Below the pieces are notes generated by a model, which did no database searches, was not told the origin of the DNA, and saw only the letters and a program-made list of their open reading frames with translations. This document shows, piece after piece, positions 13,001-23,563 of a stretch of 64,000 nt of DNA (positions within the stretch are counted from its first letter, which is position 1; every line of letters starts with the position of its first letter). The stretch comes from Liolophura sinensis (Eukaryota; Mollusca; Polyplacophora; Chitonida; Chitonidae), in the NCBI RefSeq assembly GCF_032854445.1, contig NC_088304.1, positions 34,519,551 through 34,583,550 on the forward strand, given 5' to 3'. Both the position numbers and the translations under genes were made by a program.

Positions 13001-16000
13001 GTTGTAGGCGTGTACAAGTTTGCTCACGTGTTCTTTCCAGTTAGGCTTCTCTCTAGACGACAAGGTTTTTAACATGGTTAAAATTGTTCGATTAAACCGT
13101 TCTGCTTTCCCGTTTCCTTGTGGGTGGTAGGGGGTTGTTCTCGAGCTAACCATGCCACAAAGTTTCTGTAGGTGACAAAACAACTCGTTCTGGAATTCCC
13201 CACCCTGATCGTGGTGAAGACGTGCCGGAAATCGGAAACGGGGAATAAAGTCACTAAAAATCCGTTCAGCCGCAGTTTTCCCAGCCTTATTCCTTGTGGG
13301 GTACACTTGCGCAAAGCGAGTAAAGTGGTCAACAACTACTAGCTTTTAGATGGACAAAGTCAATGCACACCAGTTCGAACGGTGAGCTGGTCACAATTGG
13401 TTGGAGAGGTGTTCGAGTAGCTTTGGTTGGCACCTTGTCCTTGAGACACCCACACTCACTGTTGACGTAATGTTCTACCTCAGCCGTCATCTTAGGCCAA
13501 TAGAAGCGCTCTCGTATCAGTGAGATCACTCGTTCAGCGCCCATGTGTCCCATATTGTCATGCAGTTCTTTAATAACAAGTATTCGCCACTTCTTTGGAA
13601 GCACAATCTGAGTACGTTCTGTTCCTCCAGGTAATGTGTTCTTCTTCACGAGCACACCATTTCCGTCGAAGCTCAGCTTGCTGAATTCTTTCAGCAGTTG
13701 TAAGGGTACTTTCGTCTGTTTGAATGAAGGGCGCTTGCCAGTTTTGACATGCGGTATCACAACACCAATGTCTTCATCGCCCTCCTGCGCTTTAATAATC
13801 TCTTGCAAGGGTATTCTTTGCAACGGTGTAGCACAGTCGGTCACCTTGAACTCTGCCATAAGGTTTACATCACTAGACACCGAAGCAATTAGAACATTGT
13901 CCGGACGGGTTGCAGTATTTACACCACTAATGATAGCTTGCAAGGCATCCTGAACAATGACCTCTGGGTGCTGTTTCCTGGCTTCATTGATATCAAGAGG
14001 CATCCTTGAAAGCCCATCGGCATCACAGTTTGTTTTACCTGGTTTATACCTTATTGTGAATTCAAAGTCCGACAATTCGGCAACCCATCTGTGCCGTGTA
14101 CTGTCCAGTTTGGCACTTGTTAAGATATAGGTCAATGGGTTGTTGTCACTAAAAACCTCAAATCCAGGAGAGTAATATAGGTAATCACGAAATCTCTCGC
14201 AGATCGCCCATTTCAGGGCTAGGAACTCTAATTTCCCCGAATGCAGGTAATACTTCTCTTCTGCAGGAGTTAACGTCCTCGACCCATAGGCAACCATAGC
14301 GAACTGTCCATTGTCCCTCGTTTGGTATAACACAGTTCCAAAGCCCTTCTGCGCTGCATCCACATGAAGAATGAACTTCTTACCAAAATCTGGGTACGCC
14401 ATGACATGTTCGGACAGCAGATCATCAACCAGTTCATCTAGTGTTTCTTGATGTTCTGCAGTCCACTGGATAGTTTGTTTAGGATTTACTTGGGCGTACT
14501 TGGACTTTTTACACAGTTTTGACTTCTGAGGGGGATCTTTCCTTTTCAAGAGATCATACAGCAGTTTTACTCGTCTAGAAAAGTTGGCCAAGTATTTCCG
14601 GTAATATCCGAGGAAGCCTAACATCTGCCTCAGCTGTCCTACCGTCTGTGGAGGAGTGTCTTTGAGTTTTCGCACAGGCTCTTTCTCAGCCGGGTCCATC
14701 CGATAGCCATCCCTTGACACCAGGTGGCCAAGATATCGAACCTCCTCTCGAAACATCTCACACTTCTTTGGTTTCAGTTTTATCCCTCTGCCCCTGAGAC
14801 GGCGAGGCACTTTTCTAGTGTGCTGGAGGTGGTCGTCGAAGGTATCGCTGAATACGAGTACATCGTCCAAGTAGGGAATACAGATCTTGTCCCGCATGTC
14901 ACTAAGGATTTCCTCCATAAAGGATTGAAAGACGCCTGGCCCACCTGAAAGGCCGAAGGGAATCCTATTCCATTCGTACAGTCCCCAAGGACTAATAAAT
15001 GCTGTCATGTGCCGACACTCTTCTTTTACAAACCCTTGATGGTAGGCTTTCCCTTGATCCAGTAGGGGAAACCAGCATTTTCCACCTAAAGTGTTCAAGG
15101 CATCCTGGATTCTTGGGATTGGCAGCCTCGCCGGAACAGTCTTCCGATTTAGCTTCCGGTAGTCTATACAAAGACGCAGAGAGCCGTCCTTTTTCCGGAC
15201 GCAAACCATTGGGCTAGAAAACTATGATTTACTTTTCCTTACCCACTCATTCTCGATCAGCGTTATTAAATAGTCTTTGACTTCCTGGTAGAGAGGAACT
15301 GGCACGGATATGCAGTTCTGCTGAACTGGTGAATCATCTGTTAACTTAATGTCTAACTGCAGGTCTGGGGCAAAGCCAATGTCATTTTCATCCCTTGCAA
15401 ACACGGAAGATTCTTCATACAACATTTGCCTGACTTTACATTTCTGTTCTTCTGTTAGACAACTGTTTGTTAAGTCGATTGGCGGATGCCACAGTTCCTT
15501 TCCATGATTATGTGTAACACCTGACTGTGAAGTTTCTACAGACTTTACAACATTTATGGGAATGACCGTTTGAATTTGATGCAATGTGCCAACATGGCAA
15601 CCCCCTTTAATACTAACTTCTTGTGTTAACCCATTTGTTACAATTACATCAACAGCCACTCTGGTCCCTCTGTTAACAGTCCCCAATGAACCATAAACCT
15701 GTACACCTTCAGGCCACAACTGCTCCACATTTGGCTCAAACATTACATCTGAACGATCATCGACTCTGGCTCTTGAGAAACATTTCACTACAACAGTCTC
15801 TCTGGCTGGCACTTTGTAGCTTTTTCTACCTGTAGTTACCAAACCCAATTCTGTGTTTGTTTTCTGATTAATTAAGTTAACCACAGCAGTTAATGTTCTC
15901 TTATCTATAGTGGGTAAACCTGACTGAATCAAATTAACCTTAAAGTCAAGTCCAGTTTCACTACTGTTGTCCAGATAGAATTTGATCACATTGTATCCTA

Positions 16001-19000
16001 TAATAGGCTCACTCATGCCCTTTACATCGGACACCAGGAATGGGACACTAAGTTCCTGACTACTACTGTCTCCTAGTAAACGGAAGTTTATTGGGATCCA
16101 ACCCTTGAATGGGATATTGATCCCATTAGCTGCTGATACTGTTAAATTACTGTCTCCAAGGATATCTGCTATTGGTTTTATTTCCGATTGAGGTAAGTGT
16201 TCTTTAACCCAGTGAATTGGCAAGAGACACACCTGTGCCCCAGTGTCCCACAAAACTTCAGTTTTTATTCCCTCTAAAGTACACAGCATTTTACACCTGT
16301 TGCCAACTAAATTTATCATCTGTACTTGAGTTCTGGTTGTTCGTTCTGGCCGTAAACAATCTCGTGGTTTTCCAGTTGTTGAATGGCTGAACACACATAT
16401 TTATGACTTGGCCAATGTACTGTTTGACAGTCTATTGAACAGTATGCAACGGAATTACATCCGGTACACTGCAACGCCTTTGTCAGCATTTTGCCACACT
16501 GAACGCAGCCTGGTGGAGATTCATTCCTGGCCATCACTCTCCCCTCTGTGGTGACCTGTTGTCGTTTCCCGAACGGTTTCCTTTCCCCACGCGTTTCCTA
16601 GCTTTACATCCAGCCTTGAAATGTTCCTCTGATCCACAAATAAAACAGTGGTTACATTTCTCTGCACCAGATTTTCTGCAATTTTGACAGCCCCCTTTTG
16701 TCTGACGCTTGGCTAGTTCTTCTCTCATAGCCATAACCTCTGTTTTTAAGTCACGAACAAGAGCAGTCACGTTGTCTACTGTATCATCCCTTGTTTCTCT
16801 ATCTACCTGTGCTGAGTGTACTCCGGCCTTCTTGATTTTTACTGTCCCACTTTTTGTTTGTCTCTCCTCATACGCAGACATGGACTTTGTAACTGCATCA
16901 ACAATTTCTTCATCTGTTGGATTTCCCTCCAACAACTCCTTCATGTCCTGACTGACAGCCATATCCCTCAGGCCAGTATGGATAGAACGCAATGTCCTTC
17001 TTCGCACTAACAGAGGGTCATACATTAACCCGGAATCATCTTCTCGTGACGCAAAAACAACTTTTTGTCCCAGGTCCAGAATTCTCAAGGTGAAGTCTAA
17101 GGTGTCTTCTTTGGTGTTTTGTGATGCTTCACACAACAGTTTATACAGGTCTGTAGCTGAATCTTCTTTGAAGTATCGTCGGAGCAATTTCCTTAACACA
17201 GGCAAGTCCAGATCTGTTTTCCCCTCGAGATAACTTCGAAGGCGCTGTGATGGGTGGACTGCTGTCACGACTGCATCAAGAATCTCTGCTTCACTGTACC
17301 CCTTCAGTTCTGCGGTTTGTAGCTGACGTATCACATTAGCAAAACTGATACCAGCTGATCCATTTATTTGTCCAGTGAATTTCAAGTCCTTTTTGAAAAC
17401 CTTGTGGTTGTCTGCTGACTTCTCATCAGCGTGAACTTGTTTGCTACCTTTCATGGCTGTGTCCAAAGTTTTGAGTAGCTGGTCTAGACGTGGTGGTCCA
17501 TCTTCCTCATCTGCAGAGCATACGGCTATGTATTTTTCGATAGCGCGTAGCCACTCAGTTTTCCCACTGTCTTCTAATTTCACCGGAATCTTCAACTTAT
17601 TGATGGTATCAAGTAGTTTCTCTGGGGCCTGCTGGTACAATAACGCCTTAATCTCGAACTCGGTCTCCACAGAACCCATTGCCGCACTACCGCTGACTGG
17701 CACACATTCGTCTTATCCTGGCAAGCTCGCCAAAATGTTGCCCTTCCTATAGTCTGGCGCAATGTAAGGCTGTAACACAGACGAGACGAGACAAATTATT
17801 TAGATGGCACAGAACTTTTAATGGAAGATGGCGGACAACCAGTCTCATCCTCCCAATCAACCAATCAGAACGATCGTTTTACTCAGCGTCAACGCACATG
17901 TTGGGAATTCCCCTCCTGTGTAACACCTAAGAGTTATGTCCCTTAGAACAACATTGCTAATTACCTACGATGGCTACAGTTGTACTTAAAAATTTTTCAT
18001 TCATAAGACGACGAGGAGTCATTAGGTGTGTAAATATATATTGTGGTTCCTCGTGGCAGGGCGAGTCCATGCTGCCGAAGTGCTGCCACCACTGAAGTGT
18101 CATGCCGAAGTACACCAGACACGATACCCTACATGTACCATGTCACATTATACTGACACCGAGGCAAGCAGTTCTTTTACCTTCTTCTGACCTCCCTGTG
18201 CTGCGCGCCAAGGAAGACATCAACAATTAAGTACCATTTTTAAAGACTTTGGTATGACCCGACCTTGTTTGGTTCTAAATCTCCAGGACTTTGAGGCGAA
18301 CGCTGTAGTAATTAAGCCACCCAAACGGTCCAACATTCAAATATTTTCTTAGCATGTGCACATAAGGTGTACATATGAAGTGTATCATTTGAGATGCGTA
18401 AAGAACTTTTCTGGGTATTCATCAGTCAAAATATAGGGGTTTTTCCAAAAGACTTTTTTATTTATTATTTGATTGGTGTCTTACACAATACTCAGGAATA
18501 TTTCACTGATACGACGGCGGCCAGCATTGTATGGTGAGAGAAATCCGGAGAGTGCCAGGGGCAAACCCACAACTATCTGCCCGTTGCTTCCTGACTTCCT
18601 GACACACCACCAGAGGAGAAGTCAGCATCGAGCTTGACTAGACCTCACAGCAACAGCATAAGTGAGAAGCTACTGAGTCCTTATGCTACGCTATCACGCT
18701 AATCACTCGGCCACGGAGGCCGAAAAAAAAAACAAACAAAAAAAAAAAATCCTTGACCAATGGGGTTTTATATATAGCTTACCTGAAACCAGTAAGTGTG
18801 TTAGGCGGGTTTGGAGGTACGAGCTTACCTGAAACCAGTAAGTGTGTTAGGCGGGTTTGGATGTACGAGCTTACCTGAAACCAGTAAGTGTGTTAGGCGG
18901 GTTTGGAAGTACGAGCTTAGCTGAAACCAGTAAGTGTGTTAAGCGGGTTTGAAGGTACGAGCTTACCTTAAACCAGTAAGTGTGTTAGGCGGGTTTGGAA

Positions 19001-20524
19001 GTACGAGCTTACCTGAAACCAGTAAGTGTGTTAAGCGGGTTTGGAAGTACGAGCTTACCTGAAACCAGTAAGTGTGTTAGGCGGGTTTGGATGTACGAGC
19101 TTAGCTGAAACCAGCAAGTGTGTTAGGCGGGTTTGGATGTACGGGCTTACCTGAAACCAGTAAGTGTTGTAGGCGGGTTTGGATGTACGAGCTTGGCTGA
19201 AACCAGTAAGTGTTGTAGGCGGGTTTGGATGTACGAGCTTAGCTGAAACCAGTAAGTGTGTTAAGCGGGTTTGGATGTACGAGCTTACCTGAAACCAATA
19301 AGTGTGTTAGGCGGGTTTGGAGGTACGAGCTTAGCTGAAACCAGTAAGTGTTGTAGGCGGGTTTGGATGTACGAGCTTAGCTGAAACCAGTAAGTGTTGT
19401 AGGCGGGTTTGGATGTACGAGCTTAGCTGAAACCAGTAATTGTGTTAAGCGGGTTTGGAAGTACGAGCTTACCTGTTAAGCGAGTTTGGATGTACGGGCT
19501 CACCTGAGACCAGTAAGTGTTGTAGGCGGGTGTTGAAGTACGGTGCTTCTTCTTGAGCATAGGTAAATAGAAGTATTATATTTTCCGTGACGCAAGTATG
19601 AAATATCATATAAATAAGGACTTAGGTTTGGTACACTAACGTACGTCTATATATAGGAAGAGTGGCGTTTGTTACAGTGTACCGTCAGGCAGGGGTTGAT
19701 CTGGAGAAACCCGTGGTTTCACACTGTAACAGTGGGATGTCCTCTTGTACCATGGCTCTGGCGTTAAGTGAGTGTGGGTATCAGCTCTGGGCTGTGTACA
19801 TGGTAAGTGGTCTTCAATGATCTCTTTAAGCCACAGAAGAGCAGTTTCAAAAGATTTCAACATAATAGTTAAAGATCTCCGACTAACAATTTCCTATCAT
19901 TTGGTTTTCTTCAATATTTTAGTTTGAGTAAATTCTGGTCCTATAAATCATTTCGACACAAACCAAACGGGGAACCCCGCCTTAAGTAACCCGTGTCCAA
20001 GCTGTATAGACTGTTGTTCATTTCTACCTTTGCGATGACGTATATTCTGAGTTTCGTCATAGCAGACCAGTGATCTGTATATTCAGTGATTTAATTTATT
20101 TATTCGATTGTTCTTTCAAGTCATACGAATTGTTTGCTTACAGTTCTGTTTCGCTTCTTTCGGAAAACGTTAACAAACAACTCGCGTCATTTAACATTGG
20201 CATTTTAATTTTTTGGAGTTATCATTTTCTTCTTATTTTTTAATCGAGTTTTAATGCTCATGTCTAATTCCCAGGCACTATAGCTCCTGTTTTCTTCACC
20301 CAGAAAAGTGACTACCGTTTCGAAAAGTCAAAGTGGGTACTTAATATGTAAACAATCAATCAGTCGGTCAATCGTATACATGTATATAGATATGGGGTCT
20401 ATATCTACACGAGAAAGAGTCACCACGCAGAGGCACTGACATATAAGACTTTTTGTTCTTCACATTTCAGGGTGGTTACAAGGAATGGCAGCACAAAAAC
20501 ACAACAGACGGCAACAAAGAGTGA
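7002..20524 (+). CDS. MPST/TST-like two-domain sulfurtransferase
   Basis: Exons: 7002-7144, 8018-8222, 8827-8922, 10314-10539, 19693-19802, 20471-20524. All phases match; the total is 277 aa (272 from the in-frame ATG at 7017), against about 297 for MPST. The family moves sulfur from 3-mercaptopyruvate or thiosulfate to acceptors through a cysteine persulfide. The inactive N-terminal rhodanese domain shows REHIPGA, RAWWMFK and [16 protein letters not shown]. The C-terminal domain shows [20 protein letters not shown], then VDLEKPVV and the active loop C235-N-S-G-M-S-S-C, then a GGYKEW end. The loop resembles MPST (CGSGVTAC) more than rhodanese (CRKGVTAC), so MPST-like is the better guess. The exon 4 donor is GTTAGT. 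Intron 4 (9.2 kb) carries a Gypsy element and a minisatellite. A 14-codon upstream ORF (ATG at 6983) overlaps the start codon region. No clear mitochondrial presequence is seen. Confidence 0.9.
7497..7725 (-). repeat. SINE family C
   Basis: Located in sulfurtransferase intron 1. The plus strand reads CTTGGGGCTTAACGTCGTACTTAG and ATATGACGACGAGGAAT (the conserved tail), then CTCAGTGCTGAGTGC and CCGATCTGGGTTTGATCCCG (box B region). Its head is partly lost. Confidence 0.7.
8413..8664 (-). repeat. SINE family A, full length
   Basis: Complete minus-strand copy in intron 2 of the sulfurtransferase gene. The tRNA-like head (GGGGGCCTCCGTGGCC on the minus strand, box B near 8575-8590) is at the high-coordinate end; the tail ends at 8413. 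Confidence 0.85.
9130..9345 (+). repeat. tRNA-derived SINE, family D
   Basis: A box B sequence (GTTCGAATCC at about 9190) is followed by a body with CACTGGGGTCCTCCTTCCAGT, then AACTGAATATTCTTGCGTAA and an AATAAATAAG tail. The last part resembles the tail of family A but the body differs. Confidence 0.6.
10110..10241 (+). repeat. SINE family A, 3' half
   Basis: Plus-strand copy lying just before exon 4 of the sulfurtransferase gene. It contains CCGTCATAATGCTGGCCGCC, AGTGAAATATTCTTGAGTAC and GGCGTAAAACACCAG, then AAATAAATAAATG. Confidence 0.75.
11085..11328 (-). repeat. tandem copies of the conserved SINE tail (families B/C)
   Basis: Three successive segments of about 80 bp each carry CTTGGGGTTTTACGTCGTAC...TTTTCAGTCATGTGACGACGAGGA. 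A fourth begins at about 11311 and is cut by the retrotransposon at 11328, resuming at 17979. The tail domain alone is repeated; no bodies or heads lie between the copies. Confidence 0.75.
11329..11571 (-). repeat. 3' LTR of the Gypsy element
   Basis: 243 bp, from TGTTGCCCTTCC to GATCGCTACA on the plus strand. It differs from the other LTR at four positions. Confidence 0.95.
11572..11583 (-). other. polypurine tract of the Gypsy element
   Basis: The minus strand reads AGAGAAGGAGAG directly beside the 3' LTR, the expected place and composition for the plus-strand DNA primer. Confidence 0.8.
12067..16402 (-). pseudogene. broken Gypsy pol (PR-RT-RNaseH-IN)
   Basis: Pol is open from about 16402, in the -1 frame relative to the MYND ORF, with an overlap down to 16316. 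The protease has its D-T-G-A motif near 16247. The reverse transcriptase has the YLDD motif near 14873 and the RNase H region follows. Integrase has an HHCC zinc motif and D, D and E core residues spread over two frames. Lesions: a TAG stop near 15222 just before the RT core, a frame break near 13335 inside the integrase core between its first two Asp residues, and another near 12570, after which the C-terminal tail ([13 protein letters not shown]) continues in a different frame to 12067. Normal expression would use a -1 ribosomal frameshift; GGAAAAC at 16373-16367 is a weak candidate slip site. Confidence 0.9.
16316..16534 (-). CDS. MYND-type zinc finger ORF between gag and pol
   Basis: A 72-aa ORF. 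Its ATG (16534-16532) shares a base with the gag stop, giving TGATG, so reinitiation after gag translation is plausible. Residues about 10-50 hold a MYND pattern: C-V-Q-C, then CTGC, YC, DC and a final H-K-Y-V-C. MYND fingers bind zinc and usually mediate protein-protein contacts. The gag protein upstream already ends in a CCHC knuckle, so this is a second, different zinc module. The frame is intact, unlike pol. It could be a separate protein or, if a frameshift joins it to pol, the N-terminus of a Pol polyprotein. Confidence 0.8.
   Translation of the reverse strand: MARNESPPGCVQCGKMLTKALQCTGCNSVAYCSIDCQTVHWPSHKYVCSAIQQLENHEIVYGQNEQPELKYR
16534..17679 (-). CDS. Gypsy gag with CCHC zinc knuckle
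   Basis: An intact frame of 381 aa from the first in-frame ATG (17679); the same frame extends to a GTG at 17703. Gag forms the particle that packages the element RNA. The middle ([20 protein letters not shown] and following) is helical and capsid-like. Near the C-terminus there is C-X2-C-X4-H-X4-C ([14 protein letters not shown]), preceded by a second Cys pair (CQNC) and followed by a basic tail (KARKRVGKG). This is the usual nucleocapsid layout. Gag ends in TGA at 16534, overlapping the next ORF. Confidence 0.9.
   Translation of the reverse strand: MGSVETEFEIKALLYQQAPEKLLDTINKLKIPVKLEDSGKTEWLRAIEKYIAVCSADEEDGPPRLDQLLKTLDTAMKGSKQVHADEKSADNHKVFKKDLKFTGQINGSAGISFANVIRQLQTAELKGYSEAEILDAVVTAVHPSQRLRSYLEGKTDLDLPVLRKLLRRYFKEDSATDLYKLLCEASQNTKEDTLDFTLRILDLGQKVVFASREDDSGLMYDPLLVRRRTLRSIHTGLRDMAVSQDMKELLEGNPTDEEIVDAVTKSMSAYEERQTKSGTVKIKKAGVHSAQVDRETRDDTVDNVTALVRDLKTEVMAMREELAKRQTKGGCQNCRKSGAEKCNHCFICGSEEHFKAGCKARKRVGKGNRSGNDNRSPQRGE
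17716..17732 (-). other. primer-binding site of the Gypsy element
   Basis: The minus strand reads TGGCGAGCTTGCCAGGA, three bases inside the 5' LTR. It begins with TGG, complementary to a tRNA CCA end. I cannot name the tRNA with confidence. Confidence 0.7.
17736..17978 (-). repeat. 5' LTR of the Gypsy element
   Basis: 243 bp, TG...CA, paired with 11329-11571. It should carry the element promoter on the minus strand. Confidence 0.95.
17979..18322 (-). repeat. SINE family C split by the Gypsy element
   Basis: This is the remainder of the SINE whose end lies at about 11311-11328. It reads GTTGTACTTAAAAATTTTTC, then AAGACGACGAGGAGTCATTAG, a long body and a degraded head near 18300. Confidence 0.8.
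18461..18721 (-). repeat. SINE family A, full length
   Basis: Minus-strand copy with tail at 18461 and tRNA-like head ending at the GGCCACGGAGGCC box at about 18720. It is moderately diverged and is followed by an A-rich run. Confidence 0.8.
18777..19535 (+). repeat. 46-bp minisatellite in sulfurtransferase intron 4
   Basis: About 16 copies of a 46-bp unit (GCTTACCTGAAACCAGTAAG, then TGTGTTAGGCGGGTTTGG and a variable TGTACGA) end about 160 bp before exon 5. Copies differ at a few positions and one near 19475 is shortened. Every unit carries a good donor site on each strand: CCA|GTAAGT on plus and CAG|GTAAG on minus. Confidence 0.95.
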
Positions 20525-20527
20525 TTG

Positions 20528-20533
20528 AATAAA
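20528..20533 (+). promoter_or_regulatory. possible polyadenylation signal
   Basis: AATAAA begins three bases after the TGA stop of the sulfurtransferase. If used, the 3' UTR would be only a few dozen bases. Confidence 0.45.
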
Positions 20534-21181
20534 ATCTCTATCAAGGAAATGGAGCTTTTGGTCGGCGTGTGATAACTGTGTGATAACTGTGTGATAACAG
20601 TTATGCACGAATTTGGATGAAAGTTGGTGCAGAGATTAGCCTTCGGCTAAGGATTGTATTACAGGATATTTTAATGGTTACCTGCGTCTAGGAATTATTT
20701 AAACAATTCTTCATTATTGCATGTTAGGCAACAGACACTATGCCAAGCAATTTATTGTCCCATTGTTGGATCTCGTCGTGCGTTTTTTTTTTTTTTGTTT
20801 TTATTTGTACATATAATTGTGGCGAAAGTATTGCACTCATGGGAATGCAGAAATTTGCACTCTGGAATGCGATAGAGGTTTTCACTCCTCGTTTGTCTTC
20901 TGGTTGTAGATGTAGCATTGAGTTGACCCTGATTAAAAGCTGTACACGTTACCTATCGTGACGTTCCTGGTGGCATATGCTGTATTGTCTTCATTATCTT
21001 CTATGGACACCTTATTCCATGCTAAGACAAGCTGTTTGAATTTTCATCATGCGTTGAGAGCCTCGTGTGTATATTTCTTGAAGCTGACATGCACAGGAAG
21101 TAGGTGGATATATATTCCACAATGGGAATTAAGTTGTGAGTAGGTCCACATTTAAGAACATTCGACTATGTGTAGGCATAT

Positions 21182-21424
21182 ATTTATTTATTTATTTATT
21201 TGATGTTTTACACCATACTCAAGAATATTTCACTTAAACGACGACGGCCATCAGCGGCAGAGCCCGGTGGAAACCTACGACCATCCGCAGGTTGCCGGAA
21301 GACCTTCTCGCATGGAGAAGAAGCCAGCATGAAACGGACTTGAACTCACAGAGACCGCATTGATGAGAGGCTTCTGGGTCATTACGCTGCGCTAGCGCGC
21401 TAACCAACTGGGCCACGGAGGTCC
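21182..21424 (-). repeat. SINE family A, near full length
   Basis: Minus-strand copy with TTTATTTATTTATT tail at the left and the head box GGGCCACGGAGGTCCCC at the right. Confidence 0.8.
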
Positions 21425-23563
21425 CCTGTACGTATATACACTACACTACAAGTTAGCCACCCTAGATATACTAGTATACATGCAGATGTAAATTTCTTTC
21501 CTTGATATTCAGCTGAAACCCATATTTCCCATTTTTCAAGTGAAATTCTCCAAAAAAATTACATGTACTAGAAATCATGTAAGTATTTATATGTTCTATA
21601 TTTATTCCGATTATAAACAGAAAGTTAAGACTGAAAATGCTTTTTGCATATAAATATAAAAAAAGAACAGGTCTACAGTGCCCACCTGTAGCCAGTTATC
21701 GTTCTGTCTAACATTGCTTGAAGATCACTTGCCCTCCACCAATAATTATGGTGTACAAATCTGTCCGTTATCCCTAAAGTTCGTAAGTGACTTGCCAAAG
21801 GTTGCTGTTTTACAACGGGTTATCTAATTTTCTCCATCCATAAAACTGACTGTCAGCGTATAAGTGAACATTTCTTGTGTAAGGCGTTGAGGACAATTAT
21901 CTTAAAAAAAGAGACAATAATCTATTAAACCTAACATCAGCTCTTAAGGATGAATTAGATACATGCTGTATAGTGTGTTTTGTCATTGCAGCAGATTACT
22001 CTGTTAAATATACAATGCATGCCTATAGTGTTATAGCACTGGCGTGTAAACCCCTTTTGGCCACGAAGGCACCCAGCATAAAGGTTGCATCACACTAACA
22101 TGATATTATGTTGAATTTGACATAATATAATTATGCTATAATAACAGAGTACATTCTAGCATCATTCAGACAGGAAGCTTTAAAATTAACCGATTATTAT
22201 TATTATTTGAGAGTGTCCTTCGTACATCGATCTGTATTGGCGTCTCAACTGGGCCGAATTCTTAATATAATATGACTTTATACCGGTACCAGGATTAGAA
22301 CAACCGGATCTTGAGCCCCAGACCTTGTACTGGGTGCGTTAAGGGAAATTCGTCGGAGATATAACGTATCTTCTAACAGTTATTTAGTGACCGTCAAGAA
22401 GTGAGTGGAACCAACTGTTCCCAAACATTGTATACTTCTAGGTGTGGATCTAAGTAGTCACATAGGTCTCGGAAGCTCCGTGACTATATATTGCCGTAGA
22501 CGAGATCTCATCCGTTTTATGGCACCGAGAGATGATGACTGAAGAGTAAAGAGGTGTAAAGATGACATGGCGGACTTCGTTTTTTAAAGATTAAAAGTCG
22601 CGGACTAGAAATGTCAACTTGAGCACATTAGGAGAGGGCTCAGGGGCTACATATGCCTACATCAAAATAAGCTCCGCGACCCTAGACTAATTTTGATAAT
22701 TCACCAAACAAGTAAAAAGTGAGGCCACAACACTTGATATATGTGGAAGGGGGCTTAGCCTCTAGCTAGCTCTACCGATTCCGACGTCACTGATGTTTCT
22801 TTTCTCTTCTTCCCATGTTACTTTTACGGCTCCATAAGAGCCTTTGGTTGGCTGAAAATAATAACAAGACTCTGAGTTTGAGTAGGCCTGCTTTCTTACT
22901 CCAGGTTATATTGGCTAAAGCTCGCATGCGCGGAAGCTAGTGGTACTATAACTTATAGCCGTGAAACCATGATCGGTTAGCGCCGTAGGAACACACACAC
23001 ACACACACATATAAACCATTCGCCAAGGTCCCAATGCTAACGCGGAAGCTGAATTGTACCATTTTACTCCTTGCGGAGCTGCCGAATATCTGCATGTAGT
23101 TTGAATTAATGCGCTCGATAGGCCTGCGTTAAAAGAGTGTGTTCACATGAAAAACTCTTCAACGCCGGAACATTTTTAACGATCAAATGACTGATACTAC
23201 AGCCTCCTCGTGTTAGTTAACGCACCACAAAGGCCTAGATACATATTTGTTTATCTATAAACGTGTACATATTGGGGCCTACATGTAGGCCTACATGTTG
23301 ATAGTTACGATACAATGCTGTAGCTTCGTTGAACTCAAAATAACAGAAAAAAAATGTTTAATATGGCAGGTTTGCATAATAATAGAAAGGTTATTGTATC
23401 ACAATCTCAGTTCTAGTCATTTCATATTTCCTTCTTCTTTTCTTTAATCATTTGACGATATCACATGTTGGGATACATGTGTTTTAAGTTGTATTGCGGC
23501 CAACAGCATTTCAACCAATCAAATTAGCTTATTCTCGAAAGCCCTTACCCTCAAGTTTGCATC

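Larger units (their letters stand above)
11329..17978 (-). mobile_element. Gypsy-type LTR retrotransposon with MYND ORF
   Basis: A complete 6650-bp element lies on the minus strand, in intron 4 of the sulfurtransferase gene and opposite to it. Both LTRs are 243 bp, begin TG and end CA, and differ by four substitutions that I counted (about 98.4% identical). A 4-bp target duplication GTTG sits at 11325-11328 and 17979-17982. Joining the flanks restores the tail of an older SINE, so that SINE was the target. The order on the minus strand is LTR, primer-binding site, gag, MYND ORF, protease, reverse transcriptase, RNase H, integrase, polypurine tract, LTR. This order is typical of the Gypsy (Metaviridae-like) group. 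Pol carries an in-frame stop and at least two frame breaks, so this copy cannot make an intact Pol. Confidence 0.95.
20525..23563. other. gap between sulfurtransferase and TUFM genes
   Basis: No gene is seen. It holds a SINE A copy (21182-21424), a SINE-like box near 21700-21850, an (AC)n run near 22990 and otherwise unremarkable AT-rich sequence. The TUFM promoter must lie near 23400-23560; no sharp core promoter motif stands out. Confidence 0.5.

Noticed and set aside
18777-19535. Possible CRISPR-like array
   Set aside because: Units are directly adjacent with no unique spacers, in an animal intron; it is a minisatellite.
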